Assembly: GCA_000775715.1 (NCBI GenBank) | Contig: JRWQ01000001.1 | Coordinates: 248,001 to 312,000, forward strand | Reading direction: 5' to 3' | Origin: Vibrio tubiashii | Lineage (GTDB): Bacteria > Pseudomonadota > Gammaproteobacteria > Enterobacterales > Vibrionaceae | DNA: 64,000 bases | Shown here: positions 25,732-35,131 of the stretch, piece after piece | How the letters are laid out: the number at the start of each line of letters is the position of its first letter | Numbering within the stretch: position 1 is the first letter of the stretch | Made by a program: the position numbers and the translations under genes | Notes under the pieces: generated by a model | What the model was told of the DNA's origin: nothing | What the model saw: the letters and a program-made list of their open reading frames with translations, nothing else | Databases searched by the model: none

Positions 25732-26565
25732 CTAAAGTAATCGTCTTCTCAATCCGCTTCGCTCTAACACTCTTGTTGATATCTCTTCTACCGACAGTGA
25801 AGAGGTATTAATGTAGGGAATGGCTTCACGGCGAAATAAGGACTCTACCGTTCTCAACTCATGCAAACACTGCTCATCGCTAGCGTAATCACTACCTGCC
25901 AATCGATTCTCTCTAATTTCTTTTAGACGTTCAGGATCGATAGTTAAGCCAAATAGCTTATGTCGATGAACTTCAAACTCTGGCAGTAACCTCATACGAG
26001 CCAAATCGTCGTCGATAAATGGGTAGTTCACCACTCGTAAGCCAAATTGCATCGCCATATATAAACTGGTTGGCGTTTTACCACTGCGTGACACACCGAG
26101 CAAAATAATGTCGGCATCATCAAGACCTTTCAACGTAATACCATCATCATGCGCTAGGGTGTATTCAATCGCGGCAATACGATCAAAATACGTATCAGAA
26201 TCTTTACCAACACTACGTGAACGCTGCAATTTTGGCTTAGGTTGCATCTGGATATCATCTTGAACTTTTTGCACCATACTTTCTAGCACGTCATAACAAT
26301 AAGCATTTGATTCGACCAGCTTTTGACGCAGTTCAGGTATCACCATCGAGAAAAACACTAAGGGTTTTATGCTATTGGTCTGGTATGAAGTTTCAATTTC
26401 CTTGAGCAGATCAGTTAATTTGTCTTCACTCTCCACGAAGGGAAAGGTTTTTTCATTAGCTCTGAATGGAAATTGACCTAAAACAACATGACCTAAAGTT
26501 TCACATGTTATGGCCGTACCATCAGAAACATAGAACACATCACGACTTTGACTTTCAATTTGCAT
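25732..26565 (-). CDS. ppsR: PEP synthetase regulatory kinase/pyrophosphorylase
   Basis: A 277-residue DUF299-family protein ([20 protein letters not shown] ... P-loop-like [16 protein letters not shown] at about 153-168). PpsR phosphorylates a threonine of PEP synthetase using ADP to inactivate it and reverses this by phosphorolysis. It is divergent from ppsA, with about 175 nt between the two starts, the classical arrangement that confirms the pairing. Confidence 0.94.
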   Translation of the reverse strand: MQIESQSRDVFYVSDGTAITCETLGHVVLGQFPFRANEKTFPFVESEDKLTDLLKEIETSYQTNSIKPLVFFSMVIPELRQKLVESNAYCYDVLESMVQKVQDDIQMQPKPKLQRSRSVGKDSDTYFDRIAAIEYTLAHDDGITLKGLDDADIILLGVSRSGKTPTSLYMAMQFGLRVVNYPFIDDDLARMRLLPEFEVHRHKLFGLTIDPERLKEIRENRLAGSDYASDEQCLHELRTVESLFRREAIPYINTSSLSVEEISTRVLERSGLRRRLL

Positions 26566-26739
26566 TTTATTTTAAACTTTAAAATTATTTTGAGTAGGAT
26601 GGTCCCCATAATATCGATAATAAAACCCGGCTTGCTGTTACGGCCCCCACAGCTTTAAAAATTCCCTGTGAATTTTTTTAAGTTGCCACGTAATCGTTTG
26701 CCTATTCCCTACAAAGCTGCAATGTTTCTGGAGAAATAC

Positions 26740-29109
26740 ATGCAAAAGAACACCCTCTGGTTCAATGGCCTATCCATGGAAGATGTCGACAAAGTCGGCG
26801 GTAAAAATGCTTCGCTTGGTGAAATGGTTTCTAACCTTTCCAATGCTGGCGTTTCTGTACCCAACGGTTTTGCTACCACATCTTATGCGTTCAATCAGTT
26901 TTTAGATTTTGAAGGACTGGATGCCCGCATACACCAATTATTGGATGAACTAGACGTTGATGATGTAGACGCTCTGCGCAAGACAGGTGCTACTATCCGT
27001 CAATGGGTACTAGAAGCCCCCTTTCCTGCTGACCTCGAGCAGGATATTCGTGAAAACTACCAAGAACTGATTGCCGGTAACAGTGAGCTATCAGTGGCTG
27101 TACGCTCATCCGCTACTGCGGAAGACTTACCCGACGCTTCATTCGCGGGACAGCAAGAGACTTTCCTTAACGTGAAAGGTATAGATGCTGTCCTTGAAGC
27201 AACCAAACACGTTTACGCATCACTGTTTAACGACCGTGCTATTTCGTACCGTGTTCACCAAGGTTTCGACCATCGTGGAATCTCGTTATCAGCGGGTATT
27301 CAACGTATGGTGCGTTCCGATAAAGCCTCTTCAGGTGTTATGTTCACCTTAGATACCGAGTCCGGCTTTGACCAAGTGGTATTTATTACCTCTTCTTGGG
27401 GCCTAGGTGAAATGGTGGTGCAAGGCGCCGTGAACCCAGATGAGTTCTACGTTCACAAGCCAATGCTTGAAGCGGGCAACGACCCGATTGTTAAAAAAAC
27501 TTTCGGCTCTAAGCTAATTAAAATGATCTACTCAACCAATCAAGAAATTGGCAAGCAGGTAGACATCATCGATACTTGCGAGCAAGAACGCCAAGACTTT
27601 TCATTAAATGATCAGGAGATCAAAGAGCTAGCCAAACAAGCGATGATCATCGAAAAGCATTACCAGCGCCCTATGGATATTGAATGGGCCAAGGATGGTA
27701 TCGATGGCAAGCTGTACATCGTTCAAGCGCGCCCAGAGACGGTCTGTTCTCAAAGCGAGCAAAATGTTATTGAACGCTACGAGCTAAACAGCAAAGCTGA
27801 AGTACTAGTAGAAGGTCGCGCGATTGGTCAGCGTATCGGCTCAGGCCCAGTCCGTTTGGTTGACTCTCTCGATCAGATGTCTCTGGTACAAGATGGTGAC
27901 GTGCTGGTGACAGACATGACTGACCCAGACTGGGAACCAGTGATGAAAAAGGCGTCGGCAATTGTCACCAACCGTGGTGGTCGCACTTGTCACGCAGCAA
28001 TCATTGCCCGAGAGCTAGGCATTCCAGCCATCGTTGGCTGTGGCAACGCGACAACTAGCCTGCAAGACGGAGCAACGGTAACGGTTTCGTGCTCGGAAGG
28101 CGAAACAGGCTATGTTTACCACGGAGAGCTTGAGTTTGAAGTAAAGCGCTCTTCGGTAGATGAGCTACCTATGTTGCCAACAAAAGTAATGATGAATGTC
28201 GGTAACCCAGATCGCGCTTTCGACTTCGCACAAATCCCTAATGAAGGTGTTGGCCTAGCGCGCCTAGAGTTCATCATCAACAAGATGATCGGCATCCACC
28301 CGAAAGCGTTGCTCAACTTTGATCAACAAAGTGATGAGTTAAAAGCTGAAATCAGCCAACGTATTCGCGGTTACAAAGATCCTATCGATTTCTACGTGAG
28401 TAAGCTAACGGAAGGCATTGCGACTATCGCTTCGGCGTTCTGGCCTAAACGAGTCATTGTTCGTATGTCTGACTTTAAATCGAACGAGTACAGTAACCTA
28501 GTTGGCGGTAAGGACTTCGAACCACACGAAGAAAACCCAATGCTTGGTTTCCGTGGAGCATCTCGTTATATCTCGCCAGTATTTGAAGACTGTTTCGAGC
28601 TGGAAACTCAAGCGATAAAACGTGTTCGCAATGAGATGGGGCTGAAGAACGTTGAGGTGATGATTCCTTTTGTTCGTACACCAAGTGAGGCAGCCTCGGT
28701 TATCGACTTACTCGCCAAGTTTGATTTACGCCGAGGCGACCAAGGCCTGAAAGTCATTATGATGTGTGAACTGCCGTCAAACGCTGTGCTCGCTGACGAG
28801 TTCCTAAAATACTTTGATGGTTTCTCTATCGGTTCCAACGATATGACTCAGCTAACGCTTGGTCTTGACCGCGATTCTGGCGATGTGGCTCATCTATTTG
28901 ACGAACGCAACCCTGCAGTCAAAGTGATGCTGCAGATGGCGATCGACGCGGCAACCAAGGCGGGCAAATACGTCGGTATTTGTGGGCAAGGTCCATCGGA
29001 TCATGATGACTTAGCCGAATGGTTAATGGCTCAAGGTATTAGTTCTGTGTCACTAAACCCCGATACAGTCATAGATACTTGGCTCAAGCTCGGAAAAGTT
29101 AGCCAATAA
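26740..29109 (+). CDS. ppsA: Phosphoenolpyruvate synthase
   Basis: A 789-residue enzyme converting pyruvate + ATP to PEP + AMP + Pi in gluconeogenesis. It has an N-terminal ATP-grasp domain ([35 protein letters not shown]), a swivelling domain with phospho-His in [18 protein letters not shown], and a C-terminal PEP-binding barrel ([20 protein letters not shown]). The frame opens at 26668, but the ATG at 26740 has GGAGA at 5 nt and begins [15 protein letters not shown], the normal N-terminus. A strong terminator follows. Confidence 0.97.
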   Translation: MQKNTLWFNGLSMEDVDKVGGKNASLGEMVSNLSNAGVSVPNGFATTSYAFNQFLDFEGLDARIHQLLDELDVDDVDALRKTGATIRQWVLEAPFPADLEQDIRENYQELIAGNSELSVAVRSSATAEDLPDASFAGQQETFLNVKGIDAVLEATKHVYASLFNDRAISYRVHQGFDHRGISLSAGIQRMVRSDKASSGVMFTLDTESGFDQVVFITSSWGLGEMVVQGAVNPDEFYVHKPMLEAGNDPIVKKTFGSKLIKMIYSTNQEIGKQVDIIDTCEQERQDFSLNDQEIKELAKQAMIIEKHYQRPMDIEWAKDGIDGKLYIVQARPETVCSQSEQNVIERYELNSKAEVLVEGRAIGQRIGSGPVRLVDSLDQMSLVQDGDVLVTDMTDPDWEPVMKKASAIVTNRGGRTCHAAIIARELGIPAIVGCGNATTSLQDGATVTVSCSEGETGYVYHGELEFEVKRSSVDELPMLPTKVMMNVGNPDRAFDFAQIPNEGVGLARLEFIINKMIGIHPKALLNFDQQSDELKAEISQRIRGYKDPIDFYVSKLTEGIATIASAFWPKRVIVRMSDFKSNEYSNLVGGKDFEPHEENPMLGFRGASRYISPVFEDCFELETQAIKRVRNEMGLKNVEVMIPFVRTPSEAASVIDLLAKFDLRRGDQGLKVIMMCELPSNAVLADEFLKYFDGFSIGSNDMTQLTLGLDRDSGDVAHLFDERNPAVKVMLQMAIDAATKAGKYVGICGQGPSDHDDLAEWLMAQGISSVSLNPDTVIDTWLKLGKVSQ

Positions 29110-29127
29110 AAAGGTTAGAAATACAAT

Positions 29128-29155
29128 AAAGGCTTCCGTTTGGAAGCCTTTTTAT
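29128..29155. terminator. Bidirectional terminator, ppsA / shyA
   Basis: Perfect 10-bp stem AAAGGCTTCC/GGAAGCCTTT (29128-29137 with 29142-29151) with a GTTT loop and T run on the plus strand, between convergent stops. Confidence 0.9.
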
Positions 29156-29157
29156 AC

Positions 29158-30465
29158 TTAACTAGCGTTAGTTTCAGTTTGCTGCTTCGCCAGTTCAATT
29201 TCTCGCTGTTTCAGCATCTCGTCCATCTCATCTCTGTGAGCTTTAAATGCTGCCATCTGCTTACTAGGAACTGAACTTGCCATAGGTATATTGGCTTTCA
29301 TCGCGTTAACGGGTCTACCACGGTCAATCAATTCATAGTGAATATGCGGGCCAGTAACACGCCCTGTCGCCCCTGATAGACCAATTCTTTGACCACGAGA
29401 AACTTTCTGCCCTTTACGCACCAAAATCTTGCTTAAGTGAAGGTAACGTGTTTTATAACGACTGCCATGTTGAATCACCACATAATTGCCAGCATACGGG
29501 TGTTTACGAGTCATAATCACCACACCATCACCTGTAGACACAATTGGCGTACCGGTCGGTGTCGCCCAATCCGTCCCGTTATGAGGTGAGACACGTCCTG
29601 TCACAGGGTGCTTTCGCGTAGGGTTAAAGTGGGAACTTAGCCTATATCCACTATTGACCGGCTTTCTTTGGAATGCGCGCTGTAGGCTATCGCCTTTAGA
29701 ATCATAGTACTGACCATCACTGTGTAGGTAAGCAGACAGGACACGACCACGATTGTAGATCTTAATCGCTTGTATCTCACGATTACCTGTCAATTGCTGA
29801 CCAACAAACTGGCGCGACTGAACCACTTCAAACTTGTCACCCGCTCTTAAATCGCGAGTAAAATTGATCTTGTCTTTAAGCAAGCTAACTACTTGCTCGA
29901 TTTCACTCTTACCCAAGCCAATCGCATTCACAGATTGAGAGAAGCTACCCTTAATTTCACCAACCATAGGGAAAGACTTCCAAACGCCCGGAATCTTAAC
30001 ATCGGTAAACTCATAGCTTCCGTCGTCTAATCGGCTATAAACAGCACGTTCAACTATGCTAAATTCAAGCGCCATCTTACTTAAGTTGCCAGTTTCTTCA
30101 TCACGCCAAAAGCGTAAGGTATTTCCCGGTCTTAAAGTATCTAGGGCTAGGTAGTTCAGATCTGTTTCCATGATTTTCATCAATTCGCTATAACCAAAGC
30201 CAAGCTGCTGAAAAATAGTACTTAGATTGTCACCTTTACGAATAACATACTCGTAGTTTGGTACATCACGAACCACATCACTGTCTGAAAAAAAATCACT
30301 GACTAACGTCGACTCGGGAAGAGAAAGATCAATGGTACGATGGGAATGACTCTGCTTAGATGTACTTGAAATAGCGATTGCCGCTAAAAGAGGCAAGCTC
30401 ACCACCATCATCTTTTTCCGTCTAGACAGCTGTTGGAAGCGAGCCTTAAAACTTCTAGTTAGCAA
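29158..30465 (-). CDS. shyA: M23 endopeptidase with LysM-like domain (ShyA type)
   Basis: A 435-residue peptidoglycan DD-endopeptidase. An N-terminal anchor (about 19-35) is followed by a LysM/OapA-like domain (EYVIRKGDNLSTIFQQLGFG, about 73-92) and a C-terminal M23 (lysostaphin) domain with the zinc ligands H and D in HNGTDWATPTGTP and GPHIHYEL (HxH). Such enzymes cut peptide crosslinks so the wall can expand. The neighbourhood (toward cdgA and pst) matches V. cholerae shyA as I recall it. The start is TTG at 30465 with AAGG at 7 nt; an ATG at residue 19 is an alternative. Confidence 0.85.
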   Translation of the reverse strand: MLTRSFKARFQQLSRRKKMMVVSLPLLAAIAISSTSKQSHSHRTIDLSLPESTLVSDFFSDSDVVRDVPNYEYVIRKGDNLSTIFQQLGFGYSELMKIMETDLNYLALDTLRPGNTLRFWRDEETGNLSKMALEFSIVERAVYSRLDDGSYEFTDVKIPGVWKSFPMVGEIKGSFSQSVNAIGLGKSEIEQVVSLLKDKINFTRDLRAGDKFEVVQSRQFVGQQLTGNREIQAIKIYNRGRVLSAYLHSDGQYYDSKGDSLQRAFQRKPVNSGYRLSSHFNPTRKHPVTGRVSPHNGTDWATPTGTPIVSTGDGVVIMTRKHPYAGNYVVIQHGSRYKTRYLHLSKILVRKGQKVSRGQRIGLSGATGRVTGPHIHYELIDRGRPVNAMKANIPMASSVPSKQMAAFKAHRDEMDEMLKQREIELAKQQTETNAS

Positions 30466-30550
30466 AATTTGACCTTTACTCTATATACACAAAGGCCTTA
30501 GATTACGAATTTATCCAGAAGTTGTCACCTGTGAAATGTCAGGTTTCAAC

Positions 30551-30575
30551 GAAAAAAGGCGCGAGATGCGCCTTT
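30551..30575 (-). terminator. Terminator after CBM48 gene
   Basis: Minus-strand stem AAAGGCGC/GCGCCTTT (30575-30568 with 30562-30555) and a T run, so shyA has its own promoter. Confidence 0.87.
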
Positions 30576-30611
30576 CACTATCAACCATAGTCGATACGTC
30601 TAAATTAGCGC

Positions 30612-30914
30612 TTACATCTGATAGGTTACAACCAAGCCGTTATCTTCACCGAATCCGTTTGGTCGGTATTGGTCGGCGTTCGGATCGTTTACCCACTTTT
30701 CGTCATCCACTAAGTATCTGAATTCAAACTCACTATCCTTAGGGAGTCGAGTCTTAAACTTATACGACTTAGACTTAGCAACCTTTGTCATTTCTGTCGG
30801 TTGCCAGTCAAGAAAGTCGGCGACAATTGAAACCGTTTTGCCCACATCGTCAGCAGGAAGCTCGAAAGTTACCTCAACTTCATCTTTGGTCTTAAAAAAA
30901 CGCTTATTGATCAT
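30612..30914 (-). CDS. Free-standing CBM48/glycogen-binding-like protein
   Basis: A 100-residue protein consisting only of an isoamylase-N/AMPK-beta type CBM48 domain: VEVTFELPADDVGKTVSIVA, FLDWQPTEMTK, KFKTRLPKDSEFEFRYLVDD and EKWVNDPNADQYRPNGFG. These domains bind glycogen or related alpha-glucans and are usually fused to an enzyme or kinase subunit; here there is no partner domain. GGAG precedes the ATG. A strong terminator follows. Cytoplasmic; likely a glycogen-associated adaptor, which is inference. Confidence 0.83.
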   Translation of the reverse strand: MINKRFFKTKDEVEVTFELPADDVGKTVSIVADFLDWQPTEMTKVAKSKSYKFKTRLPKDSEFEFRYLVDDEKWVNDPNADQYRPNGFGEDNGLVVTYQM

Positions 30915-31030
30915 AAATCACTCCGTTAACAACAATTAAATTCCATCTCATCACTTGCTAAGTTAAAGAATAAGCAACTAATCACACATTAACAATATCA
31001 AATTAAATGTGAGTTTTTGGGCACATTGGC

Positions 31031-31642
31031 CTACTGCTGTTCTAAGCTATCCTGCTTAGTTAACTTAAACAGTATAGTTACTATTTTTTTCGGTTCTTCA
31101 GACATCGCTTGACGCTCATCACGTTCCAATATTTTAACCGTTACCTGATCTGCATTTGCTTCAATAGAGTCCACTCGAATTCTATCACCGAGAAAAGCCG
31201 TTCCTTTTGAAACCAATCGTTGTCGAAACTCATCATATTTGAATACCGCTAGGTAATAGAAAACTCCCGAACCTTGATTGCTAACTGATAAGGAAGATAA
31301 GTAGGTGGTTGGATCTATCTCTACCAAGGTGCGGCTATCAACTGCGACAACCCCATGAACTGGACCATCTTCAAATGTGCCAGTCATAAGCGGTGATCGC
31401 TCCATATCATCAATGAAAGTAAATGCATTACTATCTGGTATTTTAACTGTCCACGGGTTGGCCGTTCTAATACCGAACACAGACTGCATAATGGGATCTG
31501 CTTGGCTAGCTTGGCTTGGAAACTTGGCTAATATCTCTTCATCAGACATACTAAATCGATAGACGCCAGCAGCAGAAACAACAATCAGCAGCACGATTGG
31601 AATAAAAAGAATCAGAGGGATTGGCAGTATGCGTTTTTTCAT
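31031..31642 (-). CDS. Membrane-anchored protein, unknown function
   Basis: A 203-residue protein with one N-terminal membrane segment (ILPIPLILFIPIVLLIVVSA, residues 4-23) and a predicted periplasmic domain of about 175 residues rich in beta strand. No catalytic motif recognised. It lies upstream of the CBM48 gene on the same strand (116 nt gap) and divergent from the GFA-like gene. No strong ribosome-binding site is visible before the ATG. Confidence 0.55.
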   Translation of the reverse strand: MKKRILPIPLILFIPIVLLIVVSAAGVYRFSMSDEEILAKFPSQASQADPIMQSVFGIRTANPWTVKIPDSNAFTFIDDMERSPLMTGTFEDGPVHGVVAVDSRTLVEIDPTTYLSSLSVSNQGSGVFYYLAVFKYDEFRQRLVSKGTAFLGDRIRVDSIEANADQVTVKILERDERQAMSEEPKKIVTILFKLTKQDSLEQQ

Positions 31643-31713
31643 TGGCGTTAATGATGAGTTGGTAATGTGTAAATAACTTAGGCCATGTTAGCAGGGTATG
31701 ATCAGGAGTTAAA

Positions 31714-32121
31714 ATGGAACATGAGAACAAAATACGAATGGCAGACTGCAGTTGTGGCCAAGTCAACTTAGTTTGTCGAGGTGAACCAGCCCGCACTTCC
31801 ATTTGTCACTGTTTCGAGTGTCAGAAACGAACTGGCAGTGTATTTGGTGTTCAAGCTCGATTTTACAAACATCAAGTTTCCTACAGTGGTGAGTTAGTTG
31901 AATACACTAGAATCAGCGATTCGGGCAATGAAGTGACTTATTCGTTTTGCCCACGCTGCAGTACAACCATGCTACTCAGACTTCAAGCTGCGCCAGAGTT
32001 CACTGTCGTTCCCATTGGCGTATTCAATCAACAAGATTTGCCAATGCCAAGCTTCTCAATCTATGAGGAGCGAAAACACGGCTGGGTTAAGTTTGATTGC
32101 CAGATGGAACATTACACTTAG
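31714..32121 (+). CDS. GFA-family (glutathione-formaldehyde-like) protein
   Basis: A 135-residue protein with the cysteine layout of the GFA family: DCSCGQVNLVC near the N-terminus, SICHCFECQKRTGSVFG, and later FCPRCSTTMLL. These cysteines bind structural and catalytic zinc. The founding member catalyses formaldehyde-glutathione adduct formation, though that activity is disputed, and most family members are uncharacterised. AGGAG precedes the ATG by 5 nt. Confidence 0.85.
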   Translation: MEHENKIRMADCSCGQVNLVCRGEPARTSICHCFECQKRTGSVFGVQARFYKHQVSYSGELVEYTRISDSGNEVTYSFCPRCSTTMLLRLQAAPEFTVVPIGVFNQQDLPMPSFSIYEERKHGWVKFDCQMEHYT

Positions 32122-32205
32122 CTTAATGGATCGATATTTCAGCTTTACCTCTACCGATAACCAACTACTCACTCTATAATTGCGCCTTCAATTAAGGAGC
32201 AGACT

Positions 32206-32871
32206 TTGATAACTAAACTTCCCCGCTGGGTAGAATATGGCGCTTTTCTACTCGCCCTGTTAGCAGGTACGGTCAATGCCGTTGGTCTGCTCGGCTTTCA
32301 ACATCAAGCTGTATCTCATATATCCGGAACTGTCACCTTACTTGGCACAACGTTAGAAGCATTTAACTCTCAGGTGGGACACCTTTTCTTCATCCTGTTG
32401 AGTTTCATGCTCGGAGCAGTATTAAGTGGGGTATTTATCTCAAATACCGCCCTGAAACTTGGGCGTCGCTATGGCGTTGCGCTGTGCGTAGAAGGTTTAC
32501 TGTTGCTTGCAGCCTATTGGCTACTTAGCAATGACCATCTTTCAGGTCAATACCTTGCATCAGCGGCATGTGGCTTACAAAATGCGATGATCACCACTTA
32601 CAGCGGCGCGATTGTTCGCACCACTCATATGACAGGGATAATTACTGACTTAGGGCTAATGATTGGCGCTAAATTGCGTGGTGAAAGCTTTGACTACCGT
32701 AAAGCTAAGTTATTTGTGTTTATCTTTAGTGGTTTTTTGCTTGGTGGCATTGTCGGTGCCAAGCTCTTTGCCAATTACGCTATCTCAGCGCTACTATTCC
32801 CTGTGATTTTAGCGTTCATACTCGCTCTCACTCACTGGCGGTTCCTCGCACATAGCCAATCGACTCATTAA
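32206..32871 (+). CDS. YoaK/DUF1275-family membrane protein
   Basis: A 221-residue protein with about six helices and the family signatures LLAGTVNAVGLLGFQHQAVS, HISGTVTLLGTTL and CGLQNAMITTYSGAIVRTTH followed by MTGIITDLG. Function unknown; it is an inner-membrane protein. The start is a TTG at 32206 with AGGAG at 6 nt; no ATG is near. Confidence 0.85.
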   Translation: MITKLPRWVEYGAFLLALLAGTVNAVGLLGFQHQAVSHISGTVTLLGTTLEAFNSQVGHLFFILLSFMLGAVLSGVFISNTALKLGRRYGVALCVEGLLLLAAYWLLSNDHLSGQYLASAACGLQNAMITTYSGAIVRTTHMTGIITDLGLMIGAKLRGESFDYRKAKLFVFIFSGFLLGGIVGAKLFANYAISALLFPVILAFILALTHWRFLAHSQSTH

Positions 32872-33109
32872 TTACCACCTAAGCTTGAAACAGACTAGCA
32901 AACAAATTAACATTTCCAACACATTTAACCGTAATTCAATGATTAAGCAAACTTTAATCATGAATACTTAGCGGTATTTATTGAATAGTATTGCAAGGAC
33001 GCATAAAAATCTTTACTCTTGCGCCTCTTTGATAATTTATTGCTGTTTAGTGAATAGATATGCCTCCCGTATGGCTATGCTGTTTATCTAATTGGAATTC
33101 GAGAAACGT

Positions 33110-34480
33110 ATGCAAAATAGCGCTCAATCATCAGAACAACCAAAGAGCAAAAGCAACTTTTGGATGTTCCTTATCCCTTCTATGATTGGATTATTCCTTT
33201 TTATGGCTCCAATCAGCTACCAAGGGAACATCACCATTCCTGTGGCGATTCTAGCTAAATCAATCCAAGCTGTTCTTGGCGAACATCTTGTTGGCCTAAT
33301 TACCGCTATCATCGCCTTCATGGCCGTTGCCTCAGCGCTTTGTCGCGTCAAAACGCCCCAGTTTATTGCCAACAGCAACTTCTTGAACGGATTGTTTAAC
33401 CCAAGCCCTTTATGGCTAGCTGTACGTCTAATTGGTGGTGCTGCTGTCGTAATGACCTACTTCCAAGTGGGCCCAAACGCGATTTGGCAAGAGAACACTG
33501 GAGGTTTAGTTCTAGAAGGTCTACTTCCAACACTATTTTCAGTATTTATTTTCGCAGGTCTATTGCTACCCCTGCTACTTAATTTCGGTTTGCTAGAGCT
33601 GTTTGGCACCCTATTAAGCAAAGTAATGCGTCCAGTGTTTAACTTACCAGGCCGCAGTGCTATCGACTGTATGGCTTCATGGTTGGGCGATGGCTCAGTA
33701 GGTATTCTACTGACCAGCAAACAATACGAAAACAAGTTCTATACTCAACGTGAAGCAGCCGTGGTGGGCACCACTTTCTCTGCAGTTTCGATCACCTTTA
33801 GCTTAGTTGTTATTGCTCAAGTTGAACTGGAACACCTATTTCTGCCGTTTTACGGCGCGATCTGTTTAGCTGGTCTTGTCGCAGCAATAATTATTCCTCG
33901 TTTGCCTCCTTTAAGTTACAAGAAAAACACTTTTATCGATGGCACTGAACCGGATAAAGATGCGGACGCTATTCCACAGGACCACACAGCTTTCTCTTGG
34001 GGTATGAGCTTAGCTCTGGACAAAGCGCAGCAAGTGAAGTCAGTAAAAGGAGTGTTTGGCGAAGGTGTTCGCAACGCCGTGGATATGGTTTTTGGTGTAT
34101 TGCCTGTTGTTATGGGGCTCGGTACGATTGCTCTAATTGTTGCAGAGTACACGTCGGTATTTAGCATCCTTGGCCAGCCATTTATCCCACTACTTGAGCT
34201 ACTGCGCATCCCTGAGGCTGCAGCCGCGTCTGAGACAATTGTGGTTGGATTTGCCGACATGTTTATCCCAGCAATTCTAGCAGCATCAATTGACAACGAA
34301 ATGACCCGTTTTGTTATCGCTGCGATGTCTGTTACCCAACTAATCTACATGTCTGAAGTGGGTGCATTGCTTCTCGGTAGCCGCATCCCGGTCAACATTC
34401 TCGAGCTATTCGCCATCTTCATTTTGCGTACTTTAATCACACTCCCAGTGATAGCAGGTGTTGCTCATCTAATTTTCTAA
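33110..34480 (+). CDS. YjiH-family membrane protein (Gate/nucleoside-recognition domain)
   Basis: A 456-residue polytopic membrane protein with Gate-domain sequence (SAIDCMASWLGDGSVGILLT and, near the end, VGFADMFIPAILAASIDN). E. coli YjiH and spore-maturation proteins share this fold; the transported substrate is unknown. The frame extends to a TTG at 33092 but the ATG at 33110 has GAGA at about 6 nt and is preferred. It is followed by a strong terminator with a TTCG loop. In V. cholerae a similar gene sits between shyA and cdgA, from memory. Confidence 0.85.
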   Translation: MQNSAQSSEQPKSKSNFWMFLIPSMIGLFLFMAPISYQGNITIPVAILAKSIQAVLGEHLVGLITAIIAFMAVASALCRVKTPQFIANSNFLNGLFNPSPLWLAVRLIGGAAVVMTYFQVGPNAIWQENTGGLVLEGLLPTLFSVFIFAGLLLPLLLNFGLLELFGTLLSKVMRPVFNLPGRSAIDCMASWLGDGSVGILLTSKQYENKFYTQREAAVVGTTFSAVSITFSLVVIAQVELEHLFLPFYGAICLAGLVAAIIIPRLPPLSYKKNTFIDGTEPDKDADAIPQDHTAFSWGMSLALDKAQQVKSVKGVFGEGVRNAVDMVFGVLPVVMGLGTIALIVAEYTSVFSILGQPFIPLLELLRIPEAAAASETIVVGFADMFIPAILAASIDNEMTRFVIAAMSVTQLIYMSEVGALLLGSRIPVNILELFAIFILRTLITLPVIAGVAHLIF

Positions 34481-34505
34481 ATCTATTCCATTATTGGATT
34501 GTTGC

Positions 34506-34530
34506 AAAAGCTCCTTCGGGAGCTTTTTTG
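34506..34530 (+). terminator. Terminator after YjiH-like gene
   Basis: AAAAGCTCC/GGAGCTTTT stem (34506-34514 with 34519-34527), TTCG tetraloop and T run. Confidence 0.9.
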
Positions 34531-34654
34531 TTTCGACTACTTTTCTGCTTAGAACTCATCCGCGCATTCATATAACCAATTAAAATTCCCATACTGACAA
34601 TGTCATAATATACTTACTGACATATTTCATAATAATTTTACGCAAGGAGTGTTT

Positions 34655-35131
34655 ATGAGATGGCTTGCGGTACTGGTATCTCTGTTTTTAGCCTCCCAGA
34701 CGATGGCTTCCCAGCTTATTATTCGCAATGGAGAACTACCGCTCATCGAGATATCACATCACGATCTTACGACCAAACTCTCTGAAACTTCCTTCACTAC
34801 CAAATTACCTTGGTACCCAGACAAGAACAAATTTACTGGATTCAAGGTCTCTGAACTATTAGAACACCTTGATATAGACGATGCTTTTGCACTGACATTT
34901 GTCGCACTTAATGACTATGCCGCTAGCTCTAGAATGGAAGACATTCTCAAGTACCAGCCGATCATCGCGTATAAAATGAACGATAAATTAATGAAAGTGA
35001 GAAATAAAGGGCCTTATTGGCTGGTCTTTAACTTAGATAAGAATGCTGAAATTGATAACGCTGCCTACCATGCACAGATGGTGTGGCAGATCGACGAGAT
35101 TGTAGTTCATAGAAATACAGATGCGAAATAA
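34655..35131 (+). CDS. Secreted molybdopterin-oxidoreductase-fold-like protein
   Basis: A 158-residue exported protein (signal peptide to about ASQTMAS). The mature part resembles the sulfite-oxidase/molybdopterin-binding fold: PDKNKFTGFKVSELLEHL, AALNDYAAS-like LNDYAASSRMEDILKYQPII and VRNKGPYWLVFNLD. It lacks a cysteine for molybdenum, so it is probably not a redox enzyme. AAGGAG lies 5 nt before the ATG at 34655; a GTG at 34649 overlaps the Shine-Dalgarno sequence. It overlaps cdgA by 11 nt and is likely a periplasmic sensor partner. Confidence 0.68.
   Translation: MRWLAVLVSLFLASQTMASQLIIRNGELPLIEISHHDLTTKLSETSFTTKLPWYPDKNKFTGFKVSELLEHLDIDDAFALTFVALNDYAASSRMEDILKYQPIIAYKMNDKLMKVRNKGPYWLVFNLDKNAEIDNAAYHAQMVWQIDEIVVHRNTDAK

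Noticed and set aside
26668..26739. N-terminal extension of ppsA from the upstream ATG
   Set aside because: The ATG at 26740 has a good ribosome-binding site and gives the family N-terminus.
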